A DNA stretch of 5,228 nucleotides from Chloroflexota bacterium (GTDB lineage Bacteria > Chloroflexota > UBA5177 > JANWHV01), in the NCBI GenBank assembly GCA_028287725.1, contig JAQBPC010000031.1:1-5228 (forward strand). The letters are read 5' to 3'. A program made the position numbers and the translations under genes. Positions 1 through 5,228 of the stretch are shown in pieces. Each line of letters begins with the position of its first letter. The stretch's first letter is position 1. The notes beneath the pieces were generated by a model. The model was given only the letters and a program-made list of their open reading frames with translations. It made no database searches and was not told the DNA's origin.

Positions 1-905
1 ACCAGCGCGCCTGCCTTCGCCAGGTCGTTGTGGCGAAGTGCAGTCGCACACTCGAGCGTGCGAACATTCTCGGTGTCGACGTGGTGCGCGCGGCGATACA
101 GCGTCTCGGGGAGGAATAGCTTGAGATCGGTGAGCCACGCGGGATCGACGTCGCGCAGGGTACGCAAACCGCCGATGTGCGGGCGCAGCAAGTTCACGGC
201 CTCTTCACACGAGCGGCGCCGTTCGTTGTAGGAGGAGTTTGCCAATGCACGCCGGACCCGTGTATCGCACAAGCCGAGCACGAGGTTGCTTGGAAGCGGC
301 ACGAGCTCGTGCTTCTGGGATCGGCAATCCAGCAGCAGCGCGTTATCTTCCTTCCCATTTCGGGAAGCATATTGATCCATGATTCCTACGCGCACGCCAA
401 CGTAGTCTGTTTCCACCCACTGGGCAATCAGCACGCACTCGAGCGGTTCGACTGAGAAATCGGCAAGGGCGGCAAGCAAGATGACCGCGCCCACGCAGAG
501 TGCGGCCGAGGAGCTCATACCGGCGCCGCTGGGCACGTCACCTGTAATGGCCAGCTCCACACCGGGCAAAGCGGCGCCACGATCGAGCAGCGCGGTCGCC
601 ACGCCGGCAATGTAGCGCATCCAGCGCTGCTCCGGCTTCGCGGTGCCAGGCTCCCAGCTATCGGATTGGTCGAAAGTCTTGGTGTAAGCGGAAATAGTCC
701 GTCCCGGCACAGCGCGGCCGGCGAGCAACACCGCGCGATCGATCGCGGCAGGCAGCACGTAGCCCGCATTGTAGTCCGTGTGCTCCCCGATAATATTCAG
801 CCGGCCCGGCGCGCGCACAACCAGGGTGTTCGCGACACGGGAGCCAAAGTGGTCGTCAAGCAGTGCTGTCAGACGCCACGCCGTGGGCTCATTAGTGGCC
901 TGCAT
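1..905 (-). CDS. galK: Galactokinase, N-terminal 301 residues (3' end outside window)
   Basis: This enzyme phosphorylates alpha-D-galactose with ATP to galactose 1-phosphate, the first committed step of the cytoplasmic Leloir pathway. I translated it by hand from the ATG at 905-903. It reads without a stop to the left edge. Seen: the galactokinase signature GRLNIIGEHTDY at residues 34-45, with sugar-binding E41, H42 and D44; the GHMP-kinase ATP loop DVPSGAGMSSSAAL at 123-136; GIMDQ at 174-178 with the expected catalytic Asp D177; and the family pattern YNERR at 226-230. Galactokinases are usually about 350-400 residues, so roughly 50-100 residues, including the third GHMP motif, lie outside. 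The start is supported by AGGAG at 919-915, 9 nt upstream, and by the usual distance to the signature. It follows ymdB by 58 bp with no visible promoter or terminator. No gal partner gene (galT, galE) is visible. Other GHMP kinases fit less well, because the GEHTDYN signature is specific to galactokinases. Confidence 0.95.
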   Translation of the reverse strand, partial: MQATNEPTAWRLTALLDDHFGSRVANTLVVRAPGRLNIIGEHTDYNAGYVLPAAIDRAVLLAGRAVPGRTISAYTKTFDQSDSWEPGTAKPEQRWMRYIAGVATALLDRGAALPGVELAITGDVPSGAGMSSSAALCVGAVILLAALADFSVEPLECVLIAQWVETDYVGVRVGIMDQYASRNGKEDNALLLDCRSQKHELVPLPSNLVLGLCDTRVRRALANSSYNERRRSCEEAVNLLRPHIGGLRTLRDVDPAWLTDLKLFLPETLYRRAHHVDTENVRTLECATALRHNDLAKAGAL

Positions 906-963
906 CGCACCTCTCTCCTCTCTGCCCGCCGCGACGATGATGGCGGTCCGCAGTGAGCACTCT

Positions 964-1743
964 TTACTCTACATGGTAGTCCAGGCGAGCAATAGATGTC
1001 GCCTTCCCGTTATCCGCGTCAATCTCCACGACCACCGTATTGACGTCCACGGATCCCTCGGCGGGCTGCGCATGGTTGGGTAGCATGGTGGTGAAGCCGG
1101 CGAGCACCGGCTCGACCGCCATGCCGATCACCGAGCGCCGCACGCCTACCATGCCGAGGTCGGTGACGTATGCCGTACCTTTCGGCAAGATCTGCTGGTC
1201 CGCGGTGGCGACGTGCGTATGGGTACCAAACACCAGACTGACGCGCCCGTCAAGGTAGAATCCCATGGCGCGCTTCTCGCTGGTCGCCTCTGCGTGGAAG
1301 TCGACAAGTATCACCTTGACGTCACTGCCCGCCTCCGCCAGTGCATCATCCAGGGCTCGAAACGGATCATCGAGCGGCTTCATGAACAGTCTGCCCATGG
1401 CATTGAGCACCAGCACGGGCACCGCGCCTACCCGTACCAACGCACTGCCGCGGCCCGGCGTGCCGGGCGGGTAGTTGAGCGGACGGATCACCCGGGGCTC
1501 GCGCTCCACGTAGTCTAGTGCCTCGCGCCGCTGCCAGACATGGTTCCCCGTGGTGATCACATCCACACCCGCGGCGAAGAGGCTCCGCCCCGTGGCGCTG
1601 GTGAGACCGGCGCCGTGCGCGCTGTTCTCGCCGTTCGCGATTACCAGGTCAATAGCCTGGGAGCGACGCAGCGCGGGCAGGGTAGCAAGCAAGGCGTCCC
1701 GGCCAGGGCGACCAAACACGTCGCCTATGCAAAGCACGCGCAC
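964..1743 (-). CDS. ymdB: YmdB-family (TIGR00282) metallophosphoesterase
   Basis: This is a 259-residue cytoplasmic calcineurin-like phosphodiesterase of the Bacillus subtilis YmdB type (not the unrelated E. coli YmdB macrodomain protein). Family members bind two metal ions and cleave cyclic nucleotides in vitro; in B. subtilis YmdB affects biofilm and motility fate. Seen: the full metal-ligand set, with D8 in GDVFGRPGRD, E39-N40 in NGEN, N67-H68 in GNHVW, H150 in DFHAEATSEK, and H175 and H177 in GTHTHV. Other family blocks are RPLNYPPGTPGRG (87-99) and PLDDPFR (123-129). Length is normal (about 260). The start codon is GTG, preceded by AAGGG with a 9-nt spacer, and it puts the first ligand at the usual residue 8. 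The gene lies 48 bp after rny, a pairing found in many bacteria, and it stops with TAA. The natural substrate in this organism cannot be told from the sequence. Confidence 0.95.
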   Translation of the reverse strand: MRVLCIGDVFGRPGRDALLATLPALRRSQAIDLVIANGENSAHGAGLTSATGRSLFAAGVDVITTGNHVWQRREALDYVEREPRVIRPLNYPPGTPGRGSALVRVGAVPVLVLNAMGRLFMKPLDDPFRALDDALAEAGSDVKVILVDFHAEATSEKRAMGFYLDGRVSLVFGTHTHVATADQQILPKGTAYVTDLGMVGVRRSVIGMAVEPVLAGFTTMLPNHAQPAEGSVDVNTVVVEIDADNGKATSIARLDYHVE

Positions 1744-1752
1744 TGGCCTTCA

Positions 1753-1757
1753 CCCTT
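1753..1757 (-). promoter_or_regulatory. Shine-Dalgarno of ymdB, supporting a GTG start
   Basis: AAGGG lies 9 nt before the GTG at 1743, a normal spacing. A second GTG follows at codon 3. The first gives the usual YmdB N-terminus with the metal ligand Asp at residue 8. Confidence 0.55.
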
Positions 1758-1761
1758 CTAC

Positions 1762-1798
1762 CCAGCCCTCGCTGGCTCCTATAGTGCGCTCTTAGCGC
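1762..1798 (-). other. Two small stem-loops in the rny-ymdB gap
   Basis: The transcript can pair GCGCU (1798-1794) with AGCGC (1790-1786) around a 3-nt loop; this stem takes in the rny stop codon UAA. It can also pair CCAGC (1775-1771) with GCUGG (1766-1762) around the loop GAGG. Neither is followed by a U-run, so they are weak candidates for termination. They might slow 3' decay or mark a processing point between rny and ymdB. Stems this short also occur by chance in GC-rich DNA. Confidence 0.2.
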
Positions 1799-3315
1799 GC
1801 GATTTCCACGACGCGCTTCTCTCGAATCACCATTACCTTGATTTGGCCAGGATAATCCAGGTTCTCCTCGATGCGCTTGGCCACGTCGCGGGCCACGCGA
1901 ATCGAGCACAGATCGTCCACTTCCTCGGGCTTCACGGCGATACGTAGCTCGCGGCCTGCCTGAATGGCGAAGCTGCGCTCCACGCCGGGGAAGCTATTGG
2001 CGATTTCTTCCAGCGCTTCCAAACGCTTGATATAGGTGCTCACCGTCTCGCGGCGCGCACCAGGGCGCGCGGCCGAGATGGCATCACCGGCGGCCACGAT
2101 GAACGCCTCCACCGTTTGCGGCTCCTCATCGGAGTGGTGTGCGGCGATGGCGTGCACGATCTTCGCGGATTTACCGAGCCGCTTGCAGATATCGGCGCCG
2201 ATCAGGGCGTGCGGCCCTTCGATTTCATGGTCGACAGCCTTGCCGATATCGTGCAGCAGACCCGCTTCCTTGCACACGTAGACATCCGCGCCCACCTCAG
2301 CAGCCATGGCTGCACAGAGGATCGAGACTTCTATCGAGTGGTTCAGCACGTTCTGCCCGTAGCTGGTCCGGTACTTCATGCGGCCCATCAGCTTCACCAG
2401 ATCCGGGTGCAGGCTGTGTACACCGGCGTCGAAGGCAGCGCGCTCGCCAGCCTCGCGAATCGCCACGTCCACTTCCTGGCGAGCCTTCGCGACCACTTCC
2501 TCAATGCGGGCGGGATGGATCCGGCCATCCGCGATGAGCTTGGTCAATGCGACGCGCGCCACCTCGCGGCGAACCGGGTCGAAGCCGGAAAGAATGACTG
2601 CTTCCGGGGTATCGTCGATGATCAGGTCGATACCGGTTGCGGCCTCCAGAGCGCGGATATTCCGGCCTTCACGGCCAATAATCCGGCCCTTCATCTCCTC
2701 GTTCGGTAGATTGACCACGGAAACCGTGGTCTCGGCCACCACGTCGGCGGCGCAACGTTGGATCGCCAGGCCGATAATCTTGTGCGCGCGGCGCTCCGAC
2801 TCCAGCTTGGCTTCCGACTCCAGGTCGCGCACGCGTCGCTCGATATCGCTCTTAACTTCACCCTCGACCTGCGCCATGAGCAATTGGCGAGCTTCCTCGC
2901 GCGGCAGGCTGGCGATCTGCTCGAGCACCCTCGCCTGTTCGGCCTTCAGCACCTCGAGCTTGTCCTTCGCTTCGTCGAGGTCCTGCTCCTTGGTGGTCAG
3001 GTTTCGCTCGCGCCGCTCCAAGCTCTCGGAACGCCGGTCAAGACTCTCTTCCTTCTGTTGCAGGCGCCTATCCTGGCGCTGTGCTTCGGCGCGGCGCTCC
3101 TTATTTTCGGCCTCGCCCTCCGCACGAATGGATAGTGCCTCGTCTTTTGCGACGAGTAATATTTCCTTACCCTTCGCCTCGGCCTCGAGCAGCACTTTTT
3201 CCGCGCGATCCTCCGCGCTGTGCAGCCGTGCCCGCGGCAGGTAATAGTAGATCACGTAGCCGATGGCCAGCCCTGCAAATAGGGCAACCACGGCGGCGAT
3301 TACGGCGATAATCAT
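1792..3315 (-). CDS. rny: Ribonuclease Y, membrane-anchored endoribonuclease
   Basis: RNase Y starts mRNA decay and RNA processing by internal cleavage at the inner face of the membrane. It takes the place of RNase E in many bacteria and can scaffold a degradosome. The protein has 507 residues, normal for the family (about 510-520). Domains seen in order: a hydrophobic N-terminal helix at about 2-26 followed by PRAR, placing the rest inside the cell; a long charged coiled coil at about 30-185, rich in Glu, Arg and Lys; a KH RNA-binding domain at about 195-265 with its GxxG loop as GREG (214-217) in RIIGREGRNI; and an HD metal-dependent hydrolase domain at about 320-415 with H326, the HD pair H355-D356 in LLHDIGKA, H393-H394 and D411. 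The C-terminal domain is complete and ends in TAA. The ATG start has a strong GGAGG 9 nt upstream. The gene lies 62 bp after gltX and 48 bp before ymdB. Nothing in it looks broken. Confidence 0.98.
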   Translation of the reverse strand: MIIAVIAAVVALFAGLAIGYVIYYYLPRARLHSAEDRAEKVLLEAEAKGKEILLVAKDEALSIRAEGEAENKERRAEAQRQDRRLQQKEESLDRRSESLERRERNLTTKEQDLDEAKDKLEVLKAEQARVLEQIASLPREEARQLLMAQVEGEVKSDIERRVRDLESEAKLESERRAHKIIGLAIQRCAADVVAETTVSVVNLPNEEMKGRIIGREGRNIRALEAATGIDLIIDDTPEAVILSGFDPVRREVARVALTKLIADGRIHPARIEEVVAKARQEVDVAIREAGERAAFDAGVHSLHPDLVKLMGRMKYRTSYGQNVLNHSIEVSILCAAMAAEVGADVYVCKEAGLLHDIGKAVDHEIEGPHALIGADICKRLGKSAKIVHAIAAHHSDEEPQTVEAFIVAAGDAISAARPGARRETVSTYIKRLEALEEIANSFPGVERSFAIQAGRELRIAVKPEEVDDLCSIRVARDVAKRIEENLDYPGQIKVMVIREKRVVEIAR

Positions 3316-3317
3316 CT

Positions 3318-3351
3318 CGGTACACCTCCAGTGTGTCCAGTCAGTGTACCG
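3318..3351 (-). promoter_or_regulatory. Hairpin in the rny leader enclosing its Shine-Dalgarno
   Basis: In the gltX-rny gap the transcript can form a perfect 8-bp stem, CGGUACAC (3351-3344) with GUGUACCG (3325-3318), closing an 18-nt loop. The strong ribosome site GGAGG (3329-3325) sits at the 3' edge of the loop. The stem occupies the spacer between it and the ATG, which follows 2 nt after the stem. When folded it should hinder ribosome loading on rny. There is no T-tract, so it is not a typical intrinsic terminator. The pairing is seen; a regulatory role is inferred. Confidence 0.45.
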
Positions 3352-3377
3352 GAAGGCTAAAGCTTACCCGTGTTCCT

Positions 3378-4814
3378 TCACTTCCGCTCCAGCGCACGCG
3401 CTATACGCATCAGACAGGTTTCACGGCCAAGAAGCTCCATACTCTCGAATAATGGAGGTCCTGCTTTACTTCCGGTAATTGGTACACGCGCCACCTCCGC
3501 GAGCTGGCGCATTTTGACGCCCGCGCTCTCGGCGAGAGCGCGGAAGTTTTGTTCTAGCGTTGTGTGAGTCCAATCATCAATATGCGTGCACAGTTCATAG
3601 ACCTGCTGCAGCAGCGCGCGGCTGCCGTCAGGACCAAGATTTTTCTCGACTAGGGTTACGGTCTCGTATTCTGGCTCATGGAAAAAGTAACCCGCCATGA
3701 CCGGAAACTCGGAGAGCCGGTTGATGCGTGTCTGCACCAGCGGCACCACGGCCCGCACCATGGCAGGATCGGCGCCATCCGGCGTAAACGGCCGCAAAGC
3801 GTCCACAAGCTCGTCTACACTCAGCATGCGAATATACTGTCCATTGAGATCGTCGAGCCGTTTTATATCGAATATCGGCTCACCAGCCACCACCCGGTCC
3901 CAGGTGAAGGCAGCGATGAACTCCTCCAGTGAGAATGTCTCGCGCCCGTCAGGCATGGACCAGCCTTGTAGCGCCAGATAATTGAGCAGCGCGGCAGGCA
4001 AAAAACCCTGCTCGCGGTACCAGTTCAGCGAGGTATTGTTCTTCCGCTTGGAAATCTTGCTCTTATCCGCGTTGCGCATCAGCGGCATATGGATGAAGTA
4101 TGGGGGTTCCCAGCCAAACGCGTGGTACAGCACCACGTGCTTGGGCGTGCTGGAAATCCACTCCTCACCACGAACTATATGCGTGATGCGCATCAAGTAA
4201 TCATCCACCACCACGGCAAGGTGGTAGGTTGGAAAGCCATCCGCCTTGAGCAGGACGGGATCGTCCTGCAAGTCATTCTGGAACGACACCGGGCCTCGAA
4301 CGAGATCGGTGAACGTGGTCATACCCGTGTCCGGCATCTTCAGCCGGATCACGCGGGGCACCCCAGACTCCAGGTTGCTCTGCACCGTTGCGGGGTCGAG
4401 GCGGAGGCATAGCCGATCATATTTCGGCGGCTGCTTCGCGGCAGCTTGCGCCTTCCGCATCTCTTCCAGACGCTCACGCGTGCAAAAGCAGTAATAGGCG
4501 TGTCCATCCTCTACCAGCTTGTGAGCATACTCCGCGTAGATAGGAAGTCGCTCCGATTGCCGGTAGGGCTCATATGGGCCCCCAATATCCGGACCCTCAT
4601 CCCAGTTCAGACCGAGCCAATGGAGGGCGTTGAAAATGCCTTGCTCGGAGGTCTCGCTGTAGCGAGCCCGATCGGTATCTTCGATCCGCAGCACAAAGTC
4701 GCCACCGTTCTGGCGAGCGAAGGCATAATCGAATAGCGCCATATAGGCGGTTCCGATATGCGGATCCCCTGTAGGACTCGGAGCAATACGGAGACGGGGC
4801 ACGGTTGAAAGCAC
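3378..4814 (-). CDS. gltX: Glutamyl-tRNA synthetase (class I), zinc-finger form
   Basis: This enzyme attaches glutamate to tRNA-Glu with ATP in the cytoplasm. It has 478 residues, a full-length bacterial GluRS. Seen: the class I HIGH motif as PSPTGDPHIGT (12-22); RIEDTDRARY (43-52); an inserted connective region with C109, C111, Y132 and C136; the tRNA/amino-acid site stretch YHLAVVVDDYLM (197-208); the KMSKS loop as KISKRK (253-258); and an all-helical anticodon-binding half from about 320, ending in ELLGRETCLMRIARAL. By my remembered alignment, R363 matches Arg358 of Thermus thermophilus GluRS, which reads C36 of the anticodon. That suggests a discriminating enzyme (inference). The zinc site lacks the usual last His (R138 stands there); Y132 may substitute. 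The start is a GTG with AGGAG 12 nt upstream, and an in-frame TAG lies just before it. A second GTG at 4802 (codon 5) is a possible alternative. The gene stops with TGA, 62 bp before rny. Confidence 0.98.
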   Translation of the reverse strand: MLSTVPRLRIAPSPTGDPHIGTAYMALFDYAFARQNGGDFVLRIEDTDRARYSETSEQGIFNALHWLGLNWDEGPDIGGPYEPYRQSERLPIYAEYAHKLVEDGHAYYCFCTRERLEEMRKAQAAAKQPPKYDRLCLRLDPATVQSNLESGVPRVIRLKMPDTGMTTFTDLVRGPVSFQNDLQDDPVLLKADGFPTYHLAVVVDDYLMRITHIVRGEEWISSTPKHVVLYHAFGWEPPYFIHMPLMRNADKSKISKRKNNTSLNWYREQGFLPAALLNYLALQGWSMPDGRETFSLEEFIAAFTWDRVVAGEPIFDIKRLDDLNGQYIRMLSVDELVDALRPFTPDGADPAMVRAVVPLVQTRINRLSEFPVMAGYFFHEPEYETVTLVEKNLGPDGSRALLQQVYELCTHIDDWTHTTLEQNFRALAESAGVKMRQLAEVARVPITGSKAGPPLFESMELLGRETCLMRIARALERK

Positions 4815-4826
4815 GATGAAGTTACA

Positions 4827-4831
4827 CTCCT
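4827..4831 (-). promoter_or_regulatory. Shine-Dalgarno of gltX, supporting a GTG start
   Basis: AGGAG lies 12 nt before the GTG at 4814, a somewhat long spacing. The in-frame codons between are not usual starts (one is ATC), and an in-frame TAG directly precedes them. The choice is therefore GTG at 4814 or GTG at 4802. The first is closer to the ribosome site and is preferred. Confidence 0.55.
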
Positions 4832-4859
4832 AGCGTAAAGATACGTCTGGATCTGACCG

Positions 4860-4889
4860 AAGATAGCAGACTTGACCATAACACGTCAA
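4860..4889 (-). promoter_or_regulatory. Predicted sigma70-type promoter of gltX
   Basis: On the minus strand, TTGACG (4889-4884) and TATCTT (4865-4860) are separated by 18 bp. They match the -35 consensus at 5 of 6 positions and the -10 at 4 of 6. A TG one base upstream of the -10 makes an extended -10. Transcription would begin near 4853, giving a leader of about 40 nt before the GTG of gltX. This is the only convincing promoter I found for the four-gene row. It is inferred from sequence alone. Confidence 0.6.
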
Positions 4890-4891
4890 GT
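4870..4891. promoter_or_regulatory. Operator-like inverted repeat over the gltX -35 box
   Basis: ACTTGAC (4870-4876) and GTCAAGT (4885-4891) form a perfect 7-bp inverted repeat with an 8-bp spacer. This 22-bp dyad spans two turns of the helix, as expected for a dimeric regulator. The -35 hexamer of the predicted gltX promoter lies in its right half, so a bound protein would compete with RNA polymerase. No regulator gene is visible in the window, and I do not recognise the site as belonging to a known family. Confidence 0.4.
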
Positions 4892-4970
4892 AGAATGTTA
4901 CGGTGTATGACGTTATTGGGAACAGTGGACGTGTGGACAGGCGGGCCGCACCTGAGGAGATCAGTGCCAC

Positions 4971-4996
4971 GGTCTTGCGAAGGTGCGTCGCAAACC
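4971..4996. other. Stem-loop with one bulged base upstream of gltX
   Basis: GGT (4971-4973) plus TTGCGA (4975-4980) pair with TCGCAA plus ACC (4988-4996), giving 9 bp with a single bulged C at 4974 and a 7-nt loop. No T-tract follows on either strand. Function unknown. Confidence 0.3.
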
Positions 4997-5048
4997 ATGT
5001 GGCTAAGTGGTTGGACAATGAGATCTGGAAATCACGCTGTTCACGGCC

Positions 5049-5067
5049 GGGTACCCGCGCAGCGGGT
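5049..5067. repeat. GGGTACCCGC hairpin, copy 1
   Basis: This unit starts with GGGTACCCGC (5049-5058), and its ACCCGC pairs perfectly with GCGGGT (5062-5067) across a 3-nt loop. The same ten bases recur 40 bp to the right, again at the foot of a tight hairpin. This resembles repetitive extragenic palindrome units, but copies elsewhere in the genome would be needed to call it one. Confidence 0.4.
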
Positions 5068-5088
5068 GTTCTCACAGTCCTCGCTACG

Positions 5089-5111
5089 GGGTACCCGCCC
5101 GAAGGGTGGGT
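5089..5111. repeat. GGGTACCCGC hairpin, copy 2
   Basis: The second unit starts with GGGTACCCGC (5089-5098). ACCCGCCC (5093-5100) pairs with GGGTGGGT (5104-5111), 8 bp with one G-T pair and a GAA loop. CTAC lies 3 bp before the unit, which reads GTAG on the other strand. REP elements often carry a GTAG tetranucleotide beside the palindrome, but here it lies on the 3' side of the hairpin on its own strand, so this point is weak. Confidence 0.4.
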
Positions 5112-5174
5112 CGCGCCTTCAGCCCGCTTATGTCCGGATTACATCATCCACTAACCTAGTGTCGCCTTCCAAGC

Positions 5175-5196
5175 ACTCTATAACTCGATATAGAGT
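5175..5196. other. Perfect 8-bp AT-rich inverted repeat
   Basis: ACTCTATA (5175-5182) and TATAGAGT (5189-5196) form a perfect inverted repeat with a 6-bp spacer. It is much more AT-rich than its surroundings. No T-run follows on either strand, so it is more like a protein-binding dyad or a hairpin than a terminator. What it serves cannot be told, because the next gene lies outside the window. Confidence 0.3.
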
Positions 5197-5228
5197 CGTG
5201 ACATAGGTCTACCATAGCAGCGCCGGAG

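Larger units (their letters stand above)
4892..5228. other. Non-coding region upstream of gltX, no gene recognised
   Basis: I find no convincing gene here. The open frames on either strand are under about 105 codons, lack a ribosome site and give peptides with no family features. I checked by eye for tRNA, 4.5S-like and other common small RNAs and saw none. The stretch holds four inverted repeats (entries above) and a short tandem GTGGAC at 4925-4930 and 4933-4938. The last ~50 bp could contain the end of a neighbouring gene, but nothing identifies it. Confidence 0.5.

Noticed and set aside
906..963. Possible terminator or promoter between ymdB and galK (CCGCC/GGCGG pairing)
   Set aside because: The stem is only 5 bp with an 11-nt loop and no T-run, and I see no promoter-like hexamer pair.
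2116..2709. Open frame of 197 codons on the plus strand opposite rny
   Set aside because: Antisense to the KH/HD region, with no family features and no ribosome site of note.
2378..3244. Open frame of 288 codons on the plus strand, opposite the coiled coil and KH part of rny
   Set aside because: It lies wholly antisense to a certain gene. Its peptide is a low-complexity run of Ser, Arg and Ala that mirrors the coiled-coil codons. Long antisense frames are common in GC-rich genes.
4872..4900. Possible divergent plus-strand promoter, TTGACC with TAGAAT
   Set aside because: The spacer is only 13 bp; at 17 bp the -10 is poor (ATGTTA). No plus-strand gene follows.
4830..5075. Minus-strand open frame of 81 codons ending just before gltX
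   Set aside because: It would run through the predicted gltX promoter and its dyad. The peptide has no family character, and the frame simply ends at the TAG before the gltX start.
4998..5080. tRNA-Ser look-alike on the plus strand (GTGGCTAAGTGGTTGGAC, then CTGGAAA, then a hairpin resembling a variable arm)
   Set aside because: The anticodon stem does not pair, the TTCGAAT-type T-loop is absent and no acceptor stem closes. The resemblance to a D-arm is by chance.
4895..5206. Plus-strand open frames of 103 (4895-5206) and 83 (4903-5154) codons upstream of gltX
   Set aside because: There is no Shine-Dalgarno. The two frames overlap out of register, their peptides have no recognisable domain, and they run through the hairpin repeats.
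1..5228. CRISPR array, phage, insertion sequence or toxin-antitoxin module
   Set aside because: I saw no regularly spaced repeats, transposase or integrase motifs, or small paired genes. All strong coding signal is accounted for by the four housekeeping or metabolic genes.

Overview
The window holds four genes, all read on the minus strand, in the order gltX – rny – ymdB – galK. Short gaps of 62, 48 and 58 bp separate them. galK runs off the left edge. About 410 bp of apparently non-coding, hairpin-rich DNA lies upstream of gltX at the right edge. The four proteins are full-length in their visible parts and keep their key residues. I see no phage, insertion sequence, CRISPR array, rRNA or tRNA.

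Organism: the DNA is GC-rich (about 60% by eye), and two of the four starts are GTG. The organism has RNase Y and the YmdB phosphodiesterase, which rules out an enteric-type gammaproteobacterium. The glutamyl-tRNA synthetase resembles the Thermus type in its HIGH and KISKRK regions and in its C-terminal half. The RNase Y KH/HD region reads like those of deep-branching Gram-positive-type lineages. A member of the Chloroflexota or a relative is my best guess. This rests on family resemblance remembered from reading, not on a search.

Layout, in direction of transcription: 5228-4892 is a non-coding stretch with several inverted repeats, including two tandem hairpins that share GGGTACCCGC. At 4889-4860 is a good sigma70-type promoter (TTGACG, 18 bp, TATCTT with an extended -10 TG). 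Its -35 is embedded in a perfect inverted repeat, ACTTGAC-N8-GTCAAGT, that looks like an operator. gltX (4814-3378) follows. Next comes rny (3315-1792), whose Shine-Dalgarno-to-start spacer forms one arm of an 8-bp hairpin. ymdB (1743-964) and the first 301 codons of galK (905-1) complete the row.

How they may work together: gltX charges tRNA-Glu. rny encodes the membrane-anchored endonuclease that starts mRNA decay. ymdB is its frequent neighbour and encodes a metallophosphodiesterase. galK feeds galactose into the Leloir pathway. No internal promoter or terminator stands out, so one transcript from the gltX promoter is plausible, with the rny leader hairpin as a possible point of separate control. 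I do not see a clearly new biological system. The most interesting items are the regulatory structures: the operator-like repeat, the rny leader hairpin and the tandem hairpins upstream of gltX.
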